This document shows, in pieces, positions 7,853 through 15,014 of a DNA stretch of 64,000 bases. Both the position numbers and the translations under genes were made by a program. Positions within the stretch are counted from its first letter, which is position 1; the number at the start of each line of letters is the position of its first letter. The DNA is from Microbacterium sp. SORGH_AS_0888. Lineage in GTDB: Bacteria > Actinomycetota > Actinomycetes > Actinomycetales > Microbacteriaceae. The stretch covers positions 1,612,001 to 1,676,000 of the forward strand of contig NZ_JAUTAZ010000001.1 of assembly GCF_030818905.1 (NCBI RefSeq), written 5' to 3'. The notes beneath the pieces are model-generated. The model was given only the letters and a program-made list of their open reading frames with translations, did no database searches and was not told where the DNA came from.

Positions 7853-9001
7853 ATGAGCGCGAGTGCGGACACGACCGGGATGCGGCGACGCAACCTGTCG
7901 CTCGTCCTGGGCCTGATACACCGCGAGGGACCGCTCGCCCGGGCCGCGCTCACCGAACGCACCGGCCTCAACCGGTCCACGACCGCGGACCTCGTCGCCG
8001 AGCTCGAGCGCCAGGGCCTCGTGTCGCAGTCGGGATCGGACCCGGCGCGCCGCGTCGGCCGGCCCTCCCCGCTCGTGCACGCGTCCCCCGACGTCGTCGC
8101 CGTCGCCGCCAACCCCGAGGTCGACGCGCTCACGATGGCGCGCGTGGGCCTCGACCGCGTCGTGCGCGACCGCGTGCGCCTGCCCTTCGACGCGCCCCCG
8201 ACCGCGGAGTCCGCCGTCGCCGCGATCGCCGCGCAGCTCACGCGCTGGGCGCCCGCGCGCACGGTCGGGATCGGGCTCGCCGTGCCGGGCCTCGTCCGCG
8301 CCGGGGACGGACTCGTGCGGGATGCGCCGCACCTCGGCTGGCACGACGTCCCGCTGCGCGACCTGGTCGAGGCCGCGACGGGCATCGCGACCGCGGTCGG
8401 CAACGATGCGACCCTCGGCGCCCGCGCCGAGCACCTCTTCGGGGCGGCGCGGGACGCCGCCGACGTCGTCTACCTCAACGGCGGCGCGAGCGGCATCGGC
8501 GGCGGCCTCATCGTGGGCGGGATGCCAGTGGGCGGCGCGGGCGGCTACGCCGGGGAGTTCGGCCAGAACCGGCCCGGCATCGAGGACGCCGCCGACCGCC
8601 GCGTGCCCGGCGGCGTGCTGGAGGACGAGGTCAACCGCGACCGGCTGCTCGCCGCGGCGGGCCTCGGCGCGAGCGACGACGCCGCGCTGGCGGCGGCCCT
8701 CGCGGGCGCGAGCGACCGGACGGTGCGCGACGAGATCGCCCGACAGCGCCGCATCCTGGCCACCGCGCTCGCGAACGCGGTCAATGTGCTGAACCCGTCG
8801 GTGGTGGTGCTGGGCGGATTCCTCGCGATGCTCGCCGAGCGCGATCCGGCGGGCTTCGTCGACGAGGTGCGCGCGCAGTCGATGCCCGCGTGCGCAGAGG
8901 ACCTCGACATCCGCTCGGCGTCGCTCGCCGACGACCGGCTGCTGGTGGGCGCCGCCGAGCTCGCCTTCGCACCGCTGCTGGCGTCGCCCTCGGGCACCTA
9001 G
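7853..9001 (+). CDS. xylR: ROK-family transcriptional repressor (XylR-like)
   Basis: A 382-aa protein has an N-terminal winged HTH (residues about 9-60, RRRNLSLVLGLIHREGPLAR then LTERTGLNRSTTADLVAELE) followed by a ROK sugar-binding domain. The domain contains VGIGLAVPGLV, VGNDATLGARAEHLFG and GGASGIGGGLIVGG. The usual ROK zinc-site cysteines (CxCGxxGC) are absent; the equivalent stretch reads AGEFGQNRPGIEDAADRRVPGG. It most likely represses the divergent xylA and senses a pentose. The ATG at 7853 has TACGAT exactly 6 nt upstream and no Shine-Dalgarno, so the transcript is probably leaderless. An upstream alternative start at 7823 would overlap the promoter. It converges on the GH43 gene with a 10-nt gap. 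Confidence 0.9.
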   Translation: MSASADTTGMRRRNLSLVLGLIHREGPLARAALTERTGLNRSTTADLVAELERQGLVSQSGSDPARRVGRPSPLVHASPDVVAVAANPEVDALTMARVGLDRVVRDRVRLPFDAPPTAESAVAAIAAQLTRWAPARTVGIGLAVPGLVRAGDGLVRDAPHLGWHDVPLRDLVEAATGIATAVGNDATLGARAEHLFGAARDAADVVYLNGGASGIGGGLIVGGMPVGGAGGYAGEFGQNRPGIEDAADRRVPGGVLEDEVNRDRLLAAAGLGASDDAALAAALAGASDRTVRDEIARQRRILATALANAVNVLNPSVVVLGGFLAMLAERDPAGFVDEVRAQSMPACAEDLDIRSASLADDRLLVGAAELAFAPLLASPSGT

Positions 9002-9011
9002 GCGCCCCTCC

Positions 9012-10550
9012 TCACACCCCCGGCAACGTCTCGAGCACCACCCGATCGACGTCGACGAAGCCGTCACCGGCGGCGAACGGCCCGACCCACGCCCCGACGA
9101 ACCCCCGCGGCGGCAGCGGCGCGAGACCCGCGACGTCGACGCTCGCGAGCGGCACCCCGTCGACGGATGCGGCCGCCACCAGGTCGACGATCTCGAGCCC
9201 GAGCAGGACCGGCCCGGATGCCGCGACCCGCCCGCGTGCCAGCTCGGCGCGCAGGCCGCCCTGGACGCGCGCGAGCACGACCTCGCCGCCCCGGTCGACC
9301 GCGAGCTCGAGCAGCTGCCGTTCGCCGACGCGCAGGAGGAGGCCGGCCCGCAGCGTCCCCTCGCCCGGCACCGTCGCCACGGTCGCCTCGACGCGTGTCC
9401 GCTCGCTCGGCAGCCGACGCCCCAGGAACGCGGGCAGCCCGACGGTCCCCGGGTCGTCGCCCGCCCGGAGCCTGACGTGCCCCGGACGGGCGACGGGATC
9501 CGCGAACAGCTGCGGCATCCGGCCCACGCCGTTCCAGGCGGGGTCGAGCGTCACCCCGTCGAAGTCGTCCACCACGAGACTCGGCCACGGCGCGGCGTCC
9601 GGCACGCCGGGCGCCTCGACCACCGGGGCGACACGGGCCGTGCCGGGCGCGAACAGCGGCCGGGCGCCCTCCCAGCCGACCGGCACGAGCGAGGTGCGCC
9701 GGCCGAGGAGCCCCCGGCGGCCAGCGACGGGATGCGACCCGAGCGCGACGGCCCAGGTCTCCCCCGCGGGCGTGTCGACCAGATCGGCGTGCCCGACCGC
9801 GACGATCTCGGCGCCGGAGCCCAGGTCGCGGTGCGTGAGCCGCGGGTTCCCGGTGTCGCCCGTGTAGGGGCCGGTGATCTCCTCCGCGTAGGCGGTGACG
9901 ACCGCGTGGTCGAGGTCCGTGCCGCCCTCGGCGGCCAACAGCATCCATCCGCCGCCCGGGCGGGGCAGCACGTGCGGCCCCTCGGCCCAGACCGCCCGGG
10001 CGGCGGCCCCCGTCCAGATCGGCACGGGCTCGCCGCGCAGCGCGCCGCTCTCGAGGTCGAGCTCCGCGATCCACACCTCGGTCCTGCCCGGCCACTCGGC
10101 CGCCGCCGCCAGGCGCGTGCCGCAGAGCCAGACCCGGTCGCCGTCGACCGTGATCGAGGGGTCGAACCCGCCGACACCGTCGATCCAGACCGGGTCGGAC
10201 CAGGGGCCCGCGGGATCCTCGGCGGTCACGAGGAAGTGGCCGGTCCGGCCGGACCAGGGGCCCTCCTCCGACCCGACGACCGTGCACACGACGACGAGCC
10301 GGCCGCCGACCACGCGGATCGTCGGGGCGTACAGGCCGCTCGACCCGTCCAGTCCACGCAGGTCGAGCTGCTCCTCGCGGTGGATCGCGTGGCCGACGAG
10401 CTCCCAGTCGACGAGGTTCGTCGAGGCGTGCACGGGCAGCCCCGGCAGGTACTCGAACGTCGAGGTCACGAGCAGGTAGCGGTCGCCGAGGCGGCAGATG
10501 CTCGGGTCGGGATGGCAGCCGGGCAGGATCGGGTTGCGGTAACGGCCCAT
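9012..10550 (-). CDS. glycoside hydrolase family 43, beta-xylosidase/arabinofuranosidase type
   Basis: A 512-aa protein lacks a signal peptide, so it should act on imported oligosaccharides. The N-terminal half is the GH43 five-bladed propeller. The general base Asp lies in NPILPGCHPDPSICR, the pKa-modulating Asp in GGFDPSITVDGDRVWLCG, and the general acid Glu in WAEGPHVLPRPGG. Residues about 330-512 form a second beta-sandwich-like domain (VVDDFDGVTLDPAWNGVG onward), as in two-domain GH43 xylosidases. The ATG at 10550 has GAAGGAG upstream. It lies downstream of the BxlR-like repressor in the same direction and within the xyloside block, so release of xylose or arabinose from short xylo-oligomers is the likely job. 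Exact specificity is uncertain. Confidence 0.92.
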   Translation of the reverse strand: MGRYRNPILPGCHPDPSICRLGDRYLLVTSTFEYLPGLPVHASTNLVDWELVGHAIHREEQLDLRGLDGSSGLYAPTIRVVGGRLVVVCTVVGSEEGPWSGRTGHFLVTAEDPAGPWSDPVWIDGVGGFDPSITVDGDRVWLCGTRLAAAAEWPGRTEVWIAELDLESGALRGEPVPIWTGAAARAVWAEGPHVLPRPGGGWMLLAAEGGTDLDHAVVTAYAEEITGPYTGDTGNPRLTHRDLGSGAEIVAVGHADLVDTPAGETWAVALGSHPVAGRRGLLGRRTSLVPVGWEGARPLFAPGTARVAPVVEAPGVPDAAPWPSLVVDDFDGVTLDPAWNGVGRMPQLFADPVARPGHVRLRAGDDPGTVGLPAFLGRRLPSERTRVEATVATVPGEGTLRAGLLLRVGERQLLELAVDRGGEVVLARVQGGLRAELARGRVAASGPVLLGLEIVDLVAAASVDGVPLASVDVAGLAPLPPRGFVGAWVGPFAAGDGFVDVDRVVLETLPGV

Positions 10551-10601
10551 GTCACTCCTTCGTCGGGGCGGATGCGGGTGGCCGGCGGGGGCGCGACGCC
10601 C

Positions 10602-11600
10602 TCAGCCGCGCGGCGGCGCCGTCGTGCCGCGCTCCACGAGCCGGGTCGCGAGACGGTAGTGCATCGCCTCGGGCGTCTCGCCGTTCATGAGCGCGATGAC
10701 GAGCCGCGCGGCCACCTCGCCGATGTGCTGCATGGGCTGACGGACGGTCGTGAGACCGGGATCGGCCTGCGCCGCCTCGGGCACGTCGTCGAAGCCCACG
10801 ACCGAGAGGTCGCGCGGCACGCTGAGCCCCGCCTCGCGCGCCACCGCGATGATCGAGAGCGCAGACAGGTCGTTGGCCGCGAAGATCGCGGTCGGCCTGT
10901 CCGCGAGAGAGAGCATGCTCTGCGCGGCGTCGCGGGCGACATCCTCCTCGTACCGGCCGATGCCCACCAGGGCCGGGTCGAAGGGGATGCCGGCCTCGGA
11001 CAGCGCCGCGCGGTATCCGGCGTCGCGGGCCGCGGCGGAGCGCAGGTCGGGGCGTCCCGCGATGAATCCGATGCGCCGATGGCCGAGGCCGACGAGATAG
11101 CGCACGGCCTGCTGCGCGCCGCCGAAGCTGTCGGCCTCCACGGTCGGGATGTCGACCCCGCCCGTGTGCGGATCGACGGCGACCACGGGCACCTCCGCCG
11201 CGATGTTGACGACCGTCGGGGTCACCATGATGACCCCGTCGATGAGCGTTCCGGACAGGCGGCTGAGCGAACGGCGCTCCCACCCCGGTCCCTGACGATG
11301 CGACCCGCTGTAGGCCATGAGGTCGTAGCTCGTGTCGGCGAGCCCGCGGGCCACGCCCTTGAGGACCTCCGCCGAGAACGGCTCGACGTCGGCGACCAGC
11401 ACCCCGATGACACCCGTGCGGCGGGAGCGCATGGAGCTGGCGACGAGGCTCGACTCGTAGCCCAGCGCCTCGACCGCCGCCATGACGCGCGCGGATGTCT
11501 CGGGCGCGACGCCGTAGCGGCCGTTGACCGCCTTGGACACGGTGGCGACCGAGACGCCGGCCGCCGCCGCGACGTCGTGGATCGTGGCTCTGCGCGTCAT
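10602..11600 (-). CDS. LacI-family repressor of the xyloside ABC transporter (BxlR-like)
   Basis: A 332-aa LacI/GalR regulator. The HTH at residues 3-50 (ATIHDVAAAAGVSVATVSKAV) precedes a hinge (LGYESSLVASSMRSRRTGVIGV) and a periplasmic-binding-protein-like effector domain (GHRRIGFIAGRPD, FAANDLSALSIIAVAREAG). The start MTRRAT at 11600 was chosen because TATGCT lies 7 nt upstream and no Shine-Dalgarno exists; frames extended to 11648 run through the operator. It is divergent from the SBP-permease-permease-GH3 operon, and the shared region holds palindromes centred at 11622-11643. The order repressor, SBP, two permeases, beta-xylosidase matches the bxlR-EFGA organisation known from Streptomyces. 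The effector is probably xylobiose or xylose, an inference from context. Confidence 0.9.
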   Translation of the reverse strand: MTRRATIHDVAAAAGVSVATVSKAVNGRYGVAPETSARVMAAVEALGYESSLVASSMRSRRTGVIGVLVADVEPFSAEVLKGVARGLADTSYDLMAYSGSHRQGPGWERRSLSRLSGTLIDGVIMVTPTVVNIAAEVPVVAVDPHTGGVDIPTVEADSFGGAQQAVRYLVGLGHRRIGFIAGRPDLRSAAARDAGYRAALSEAGIPFDPALVGIGRYEEDVARDAAQSMLSLADRPTAIFAANDLSALSIIAVAREAGLSVPRDLSVVGFDDVPEAAQADPGLTTVRQPMQHIGEVAARLVIALMNGETPEAMHYRLATRLVERGTTAPPRG

Positions 11601-11621
11601 CGGACTCAGCATAGCCGCGTG

Positions 11622-11647
11622 GAAATTGATTTCGAAAACGTTTGACA
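11622..11647. promoter_or_regulatory. overlapping palindromic operators and -35 box for the bxl divergent promoters
   Basis: Within 26 bp of unusually AT-rich sequence lie GAAAT-tg-ATTTC (11622-11633), TTTCGAAA (11630-11637) and AAACGTTT (11636-11643). All are perfect small palindromes with the central CG typical of LacI-family operators. TTGACA (11642-11647) overlaps the last one and is a good -35 for the rightward transporter operon, although no strong -10 is evident 17 nt downstream. The leftward bxlR -10 (TATGCT) is at 11608-11613. Confidence 0.6.
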
Positions 11648-11804
11648 CTCCCCCACCGGATTGTCACACTGACACCGCCCGGTCCCCTCGTCCGGGTCTT
11701 GCACGACGTGAGGTCGTCGAGGCAGAGGTGCCCGAACCGTCGTGTCCATACCGCCGCATCCCCCTCCGGGATGCGCCTCGATGATGAGAAGAGGTTGGAA
11801 TCAC

Positions 11805-13091
11805 ATGAGAATCCGGACGATCCTGGGCGGCGCCGCCGTCCTGGTCGCGGGGGCGCTCGCCCTCAGCGGCTGCACCGGCGGCGGATCCGGCACGGGTGCC
11901 GACGGCACCGTCACGCTGACGTTCTGGCACAACTCGACCACGGGTGACGGCAAGCAGTACTGGCAGGACACCGCCGCGGCCTTCGAGGCCGCACACCCCA
12001 CGGTGAAGATCGAGATCCAGGCGATCCAGAACGAGGAGATGGACGGCAAGCTTCAGACCGCCCTCAACTCCGGCGACGCCCCCGACATCTTCATGGCCCG
12101 CGGCGGCGGCAAGCTCGCGGACGTCGTCAAGGCCGGCCAGGTCATGGACATCACGGATGCGATCAGCCCCGAGGCGAAGTCCGCCGTCGGCGGAGCGCTC
12201 TCGGCGTTCGAGGTCGACGGGAAGGACTACGGAATGCCGGTCTCGATCCTCCCCTCCGGCATCTTCTACTCCACCGAGCTGTTCGCCAAGGGCGGTGTGA
12301 CGAGCACGCCCACCACGATCGACCAGCTCGAGAGCACCAACGCCCAGCTCAAGGGAGCCGGCATCACCCCCATCGCCGTCGGGGCGAAGGACGCGTGGCC
12401 GGCCGCGCACTGGTACTACAACTTCGCCCTGCGCGCATGCTCGAAGGACGCGATCGACAAGGCCGCCTCCGACCGCAGCTTCGACGACCCCTGCTGGCTC
12501 GAGGCCGGCAAGAACCTGCAGGCGTTCGTCGACACGAAGCCGTTCAACGACGGCTTCCTCACGACCGCGGCGCAGCAGGGCGCGGGCTCGTCCGCGGGCC
12601 TCATCGCCAACCACCAGGCCGCCATGGAGCTCATGGGCGCCTGGGACCCGGGCGTGATCGCCTCTCTCACCCCCGACCAGAAGCCGCTGGCGGACCTCAG
12701 CTGGTTCGCCTTCCCGGAGGTCCCGGGCGGCGACGGCGAGCCCGGCGCCATGATGGGCGGCGTCGACGGGTTCTCGTGCTGGGTCAACGCCCCGAAGGAG
12801 TGCGTGGACTTCCTCAACTTCATCACGCAGAAGGAGCAGCAGGAGGGCTATGCCAAGGCCTTCCAGACGCTGCCGGCATCCACGGAGGCGCAGTCGGCCG
12901 TGACCGACCCCGCCCTGCAGGCCATCCTCGCCGCCTACGGCAAGGCGCCCTACGTCGTGCTGTGGCTCGACACGGTGTACGGCCAGAACGTCGGCAACGC
13001 GCTCAACGTCGCGGTCGTCAACATGTTCGCGGGCAAGGGCGGCGCCCAGGACATCGTCGACGCGGTCAACGCCGCGGCCGCCAAGTCCTGA
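11805..13091 (+). CDS. sugar ABC transporter substrate-binding lipoprotein (BxlE-like)
   Basis: A 428-aa family-1 extracellular solute-binding protein. MRIRTILGG starts a lipoprotein signal peptide ending in the lipobox LALSG|C, so it is anchored to the outer face of the membrane. The mature protein contains LTFWHNSTTGDGKQYWQD and later IFMARGGGKLADVVKAGQ, typical of oligosaccharide binding proteins. Start 11805 is preceded by GAAGAGG. It is the first gene of the rightward operon, followed 11 nt later by the first permease. In context the ligand is probably a xylo-oligosaccharide, as for BxlE; no ATPase gene is in the cluster, so a shared MsiK-type ATPase elsewhere must energise it. Confidence 0.93.
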   Translation: MRIRTILGGAAVLVAGALALSGCTGGGSGTGADGTVTLTFWHNSTTGDGKQYWQDTAAAFEAAHPTVKIEIQAIQNEEMDGKLQTALNSGDAPDIFMARGGGKLADVVKAGQVMDITDAISPEAKSAVGGALSAFEVDGKDYGMPVSILPSGIFYSTELFAKGGVTSTPTTIDQLESTNAQLKGAGITPIAVGAKDAWPAAHWYYNFALRACSKDAIDKAASDRSFDDPCWLEAGKNLQAFVDTKPFNDGFLTTAAQQGAGSSAGLIANHQAAMELMGAWDPGVIASLTPDQKPLADLSWFAFPEVPGGDGEPGAMMGGVDGFSCWVNAPKECVDFLNFITQKEQQEGYAKAFQTLPASTEAQSAVTDPALQAILAAYGKAPYVVLWLDTVYGQNVGNALNVAVVNMFAGKGGAQDIVDAVNAAAAKS

Positions 13092-13102
13092 CGGAGGGAG
13101 GG

Positions 13103-14125
13103 ATGGCTTCCGTGAGCGAGAGCACCACCATCGACGCGACAGCGCCCGGGAGCCTCCTCCCGGCCGGGGGCGGCGCCGCGCTGCCCCCGGCCGCGCCCAC
13201 CGCCCGCGCGTCGACGCGGCGCCGGCGGTGGGCGACGCGGGCCGAGCTGACGATCCTCATCGCGCCGGCGCTCATCGTGTTCGCCGCCTTCGTGATCCTC
13301 CCGGTCGCGATGGCCGCGTACTACGGGTTCTTCAGCTGGTCCGGCTACGGCACCCCCACCGACTTCGTCGGGATCAAGAACTACGTGACGATCCTCACGG
13401 ACCCCGGCTTCCACGAGGCGCTCGGCCACAACGCGTTCATCGTCGTCATGTCGCTCGTGGTGCAGGGACCGATCGCGATCGGGCTCGCGCTGCTGCTGAA
13501 CCGCAAGCTCCGCTTCCAGTCCGCCATCCGGGTGCTGATCTTCGTCCCCTACGTGATCAGCGAGGTCGTCGTCGGACTCGGCTGGAGCCTCATGCTGCAG
13601 TCCGACGGCGCGCTCAACGGCCTGCTCGAGAAGATCGGGCTGGGCTTCCTGCGGACCGACTGGATCTCCGACCCGGGCATCGCGATCTGGACGCTGTTGA
13701 TCATCATCACCTGGAAATACGTCGGCTTCGCCGTCATCCTCTTCCTCGCCGGGCTCCAGGGCATCCCGGAGGAGCTCAGCGAGGCCGCGGCCATCGACGG
13801 CGCGTCCTACTGGCAGATCCAGCGGCACATCGTCCTGCCCCTCATGGGCCCGACCATCCGCATCTGGGCGTTCCTCTCGATCATCGGCTCGCTGCAGCTG
13901 TTCGACCTCGTCTGGATCATCTGGGGCCAGTACGTCGCCTCGACGGCCGGCACCTCGACCATGGCCACCTACATGGTCGCCAACGGCCGCAACGCGGGCA
14001 GCTACGGCTACGGCAGCGCCGTCGCCGTCGTCATGTTCCTCATCTCGCTCATCATCGCTCTCGTGTACCAGCGGTTCGTCCTGCGCCGTGACACCGCGGG
14101 CGCCATCACGGGAGGTGTCAGATGA
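13103..14125 (+). CDS. sugar ABC transporter permease 1 (BxlF-like)
   Basis: A 340-aa permease of the MalF/UgpA type. The N-terminal ~40 residues are Ala/Pro/Arg-rich cytoplasmic sequence, then six membrane segments begin at about residue 48 (LTILIAPALIVFAAFVIL). The EAA loop that contacts the ATPase is EELSEAAAIDGASYWQIQ. The ribosome site GGAGGGAGG lies directly before ATG 13103. It is translationally coupled at both sides: 11 nt after the binding protein, and its stop overlaps the next permease start by 4 nt (ATGA). It forms the heterodimeric channel with the protein at 14122. Confidence 0.94.
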   Translation: MASVSESTTIDATAPGSLLPAGGGAALPPAAPTARASTRRRRWATRAELTILIAPALIVFAAFVILPVAMAAYYGFFSWSGYGTPTDFVGIKNYVTILTDPGFHEALGHNAFIVVMSLVVQGPIAIGLALLLNRKLRFQSAIRVLIFVPYVISEVVVGLGWSLMLQSDGALNGLLEKIGLGFLRTDWISDPGIAIWTLLIIITWKYVGFAVILFLAGLQGIPEELSEAAAIDGASYWQIQRHIVLPLMGPTIRIWAFLSIIGSLQLFDLVWIIWGQYVASTAGTSTMATYMVANGRNAGSYGYGSAVAVVMFLISLIIALVYQRFVLRRDTAGAITGGVR

Positions 14126-15006
14126 CCGCCACCGCCGCGATCGTCGCGCCCGGCTCGCGCCGGCCGCCGCGCACCGGTCAGAAGCCCCCGCGCCGCGGGT
14201 CCGGACTCGTCATCTACTTCGTCGCGCTGGTCCTCATCGGTCTCATGCTCGCGCCCGTCGCCTACATCATCATCGGCGGCTTCCGCACGAACTCCGAGAT
14301 CACGGTGGACCCATCCGGCCTGCCCTCGACCTGGAACGGGGAGAACTATCTCGGCGTGCTCACGAGCGGCGTGTTCTGGCAGCAGGTCGGCAACTCCGCC
14401 ATCGCCGCGGTCGCGACCACCGCCTTCGTGGTCGGCCTCGGGCTCATGGCCGCCTTCGCGCTCTCGCGCTACTCGTTCCGCGGCCGCGGCGTCGTGTACG
14501 CCGTCTTCACCGCGGGCCTCATGTTCCCGATGACGGTCGCGATCACCCCGCTGTACATCCTCGTCCGCGACCTCGGGCTCATGAACTCGCTCGCGGGCGT
14601 CATCGTGCCGCAGATCGCCTTCGCCCTTCCGATGACCATCATCATCCTCGTGCCGTTCCTCGGCGCGATCCCCCATGAGCTGCAGGAGGCGGCGTCGATC
14701 GACGGCTGCAGCCGGCTCGGCTTCTTCTGGCGGATGGTCCTGCCGCTGTCGCTGCCGGGAGTGATCACCGTCGGCATCCTCGCGTTCATCGCCAGCTGGA
14801 ACTCGTACATGCTGCCGCTGTTCATCCTGAACAACGAGGCGACTTTCACCCTGCCCCTGGGAACCCAGGCGTTCGCCTCGCAGTACGCGGTCGACACGGC
14901 CAAAGTGCTCGCGTTCACGTCGCTGTCGATGATCCCCGCGCTCGTGTTCTTCAGCCTGTTCGAACGACGCATCGTCGGCGGGCTGACCGGTGCGGTGAAG
15001 GGCTGA
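14122..15006 (+). CDS. sugar ABC transporter permease 2 (BxlG-like)
   Basis: A 294-aa permease of the MalG/UgpE type, with six membrane segments starting with LVIYFVALVLIGLMLAPVAY. The large periplasmic loop (FRTNSEITVDPSGLPSTWNG) is typical of this subunit. The cytoplasmic EAA motif is HELQEAASIDGCSRLGF. The start ATG overlaps the preceding stop by 4 nt, and the GH3 gene begins 8 nt after its stop, so all four genes form one transcription unit. Together with the other permease it imports the ligand of the binding protein at 11805. Confidence 0.94.
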   Translation: MTATAAIVAPGSRRPPRTGQKPPRRGSGLVIYFVALVLIGLMLAPVAYIIIGGFRTNSEITVDPSGLPSTWNGENYLGVLTSGVFWQQVGNSAIAAVATTAFVVGLGLMAAFALSRYSFRGRGVVYAVFTAGLMFPMTVAITPLYILVRDLGLMNSLAGVIVPQIAFALPMTIIILVPFLGAIPHELQEAASIDGCSRLGFFWRMVLPLSLPGVITVGILAFIASWNSYMLPLFILNNEATFTLPLGTQAFASQYAVDTAKVLAFTSLSMIPALVFFSLFERRIVGGLTGAVKG

Positions 15007-15014
15007 GAAGAAGA

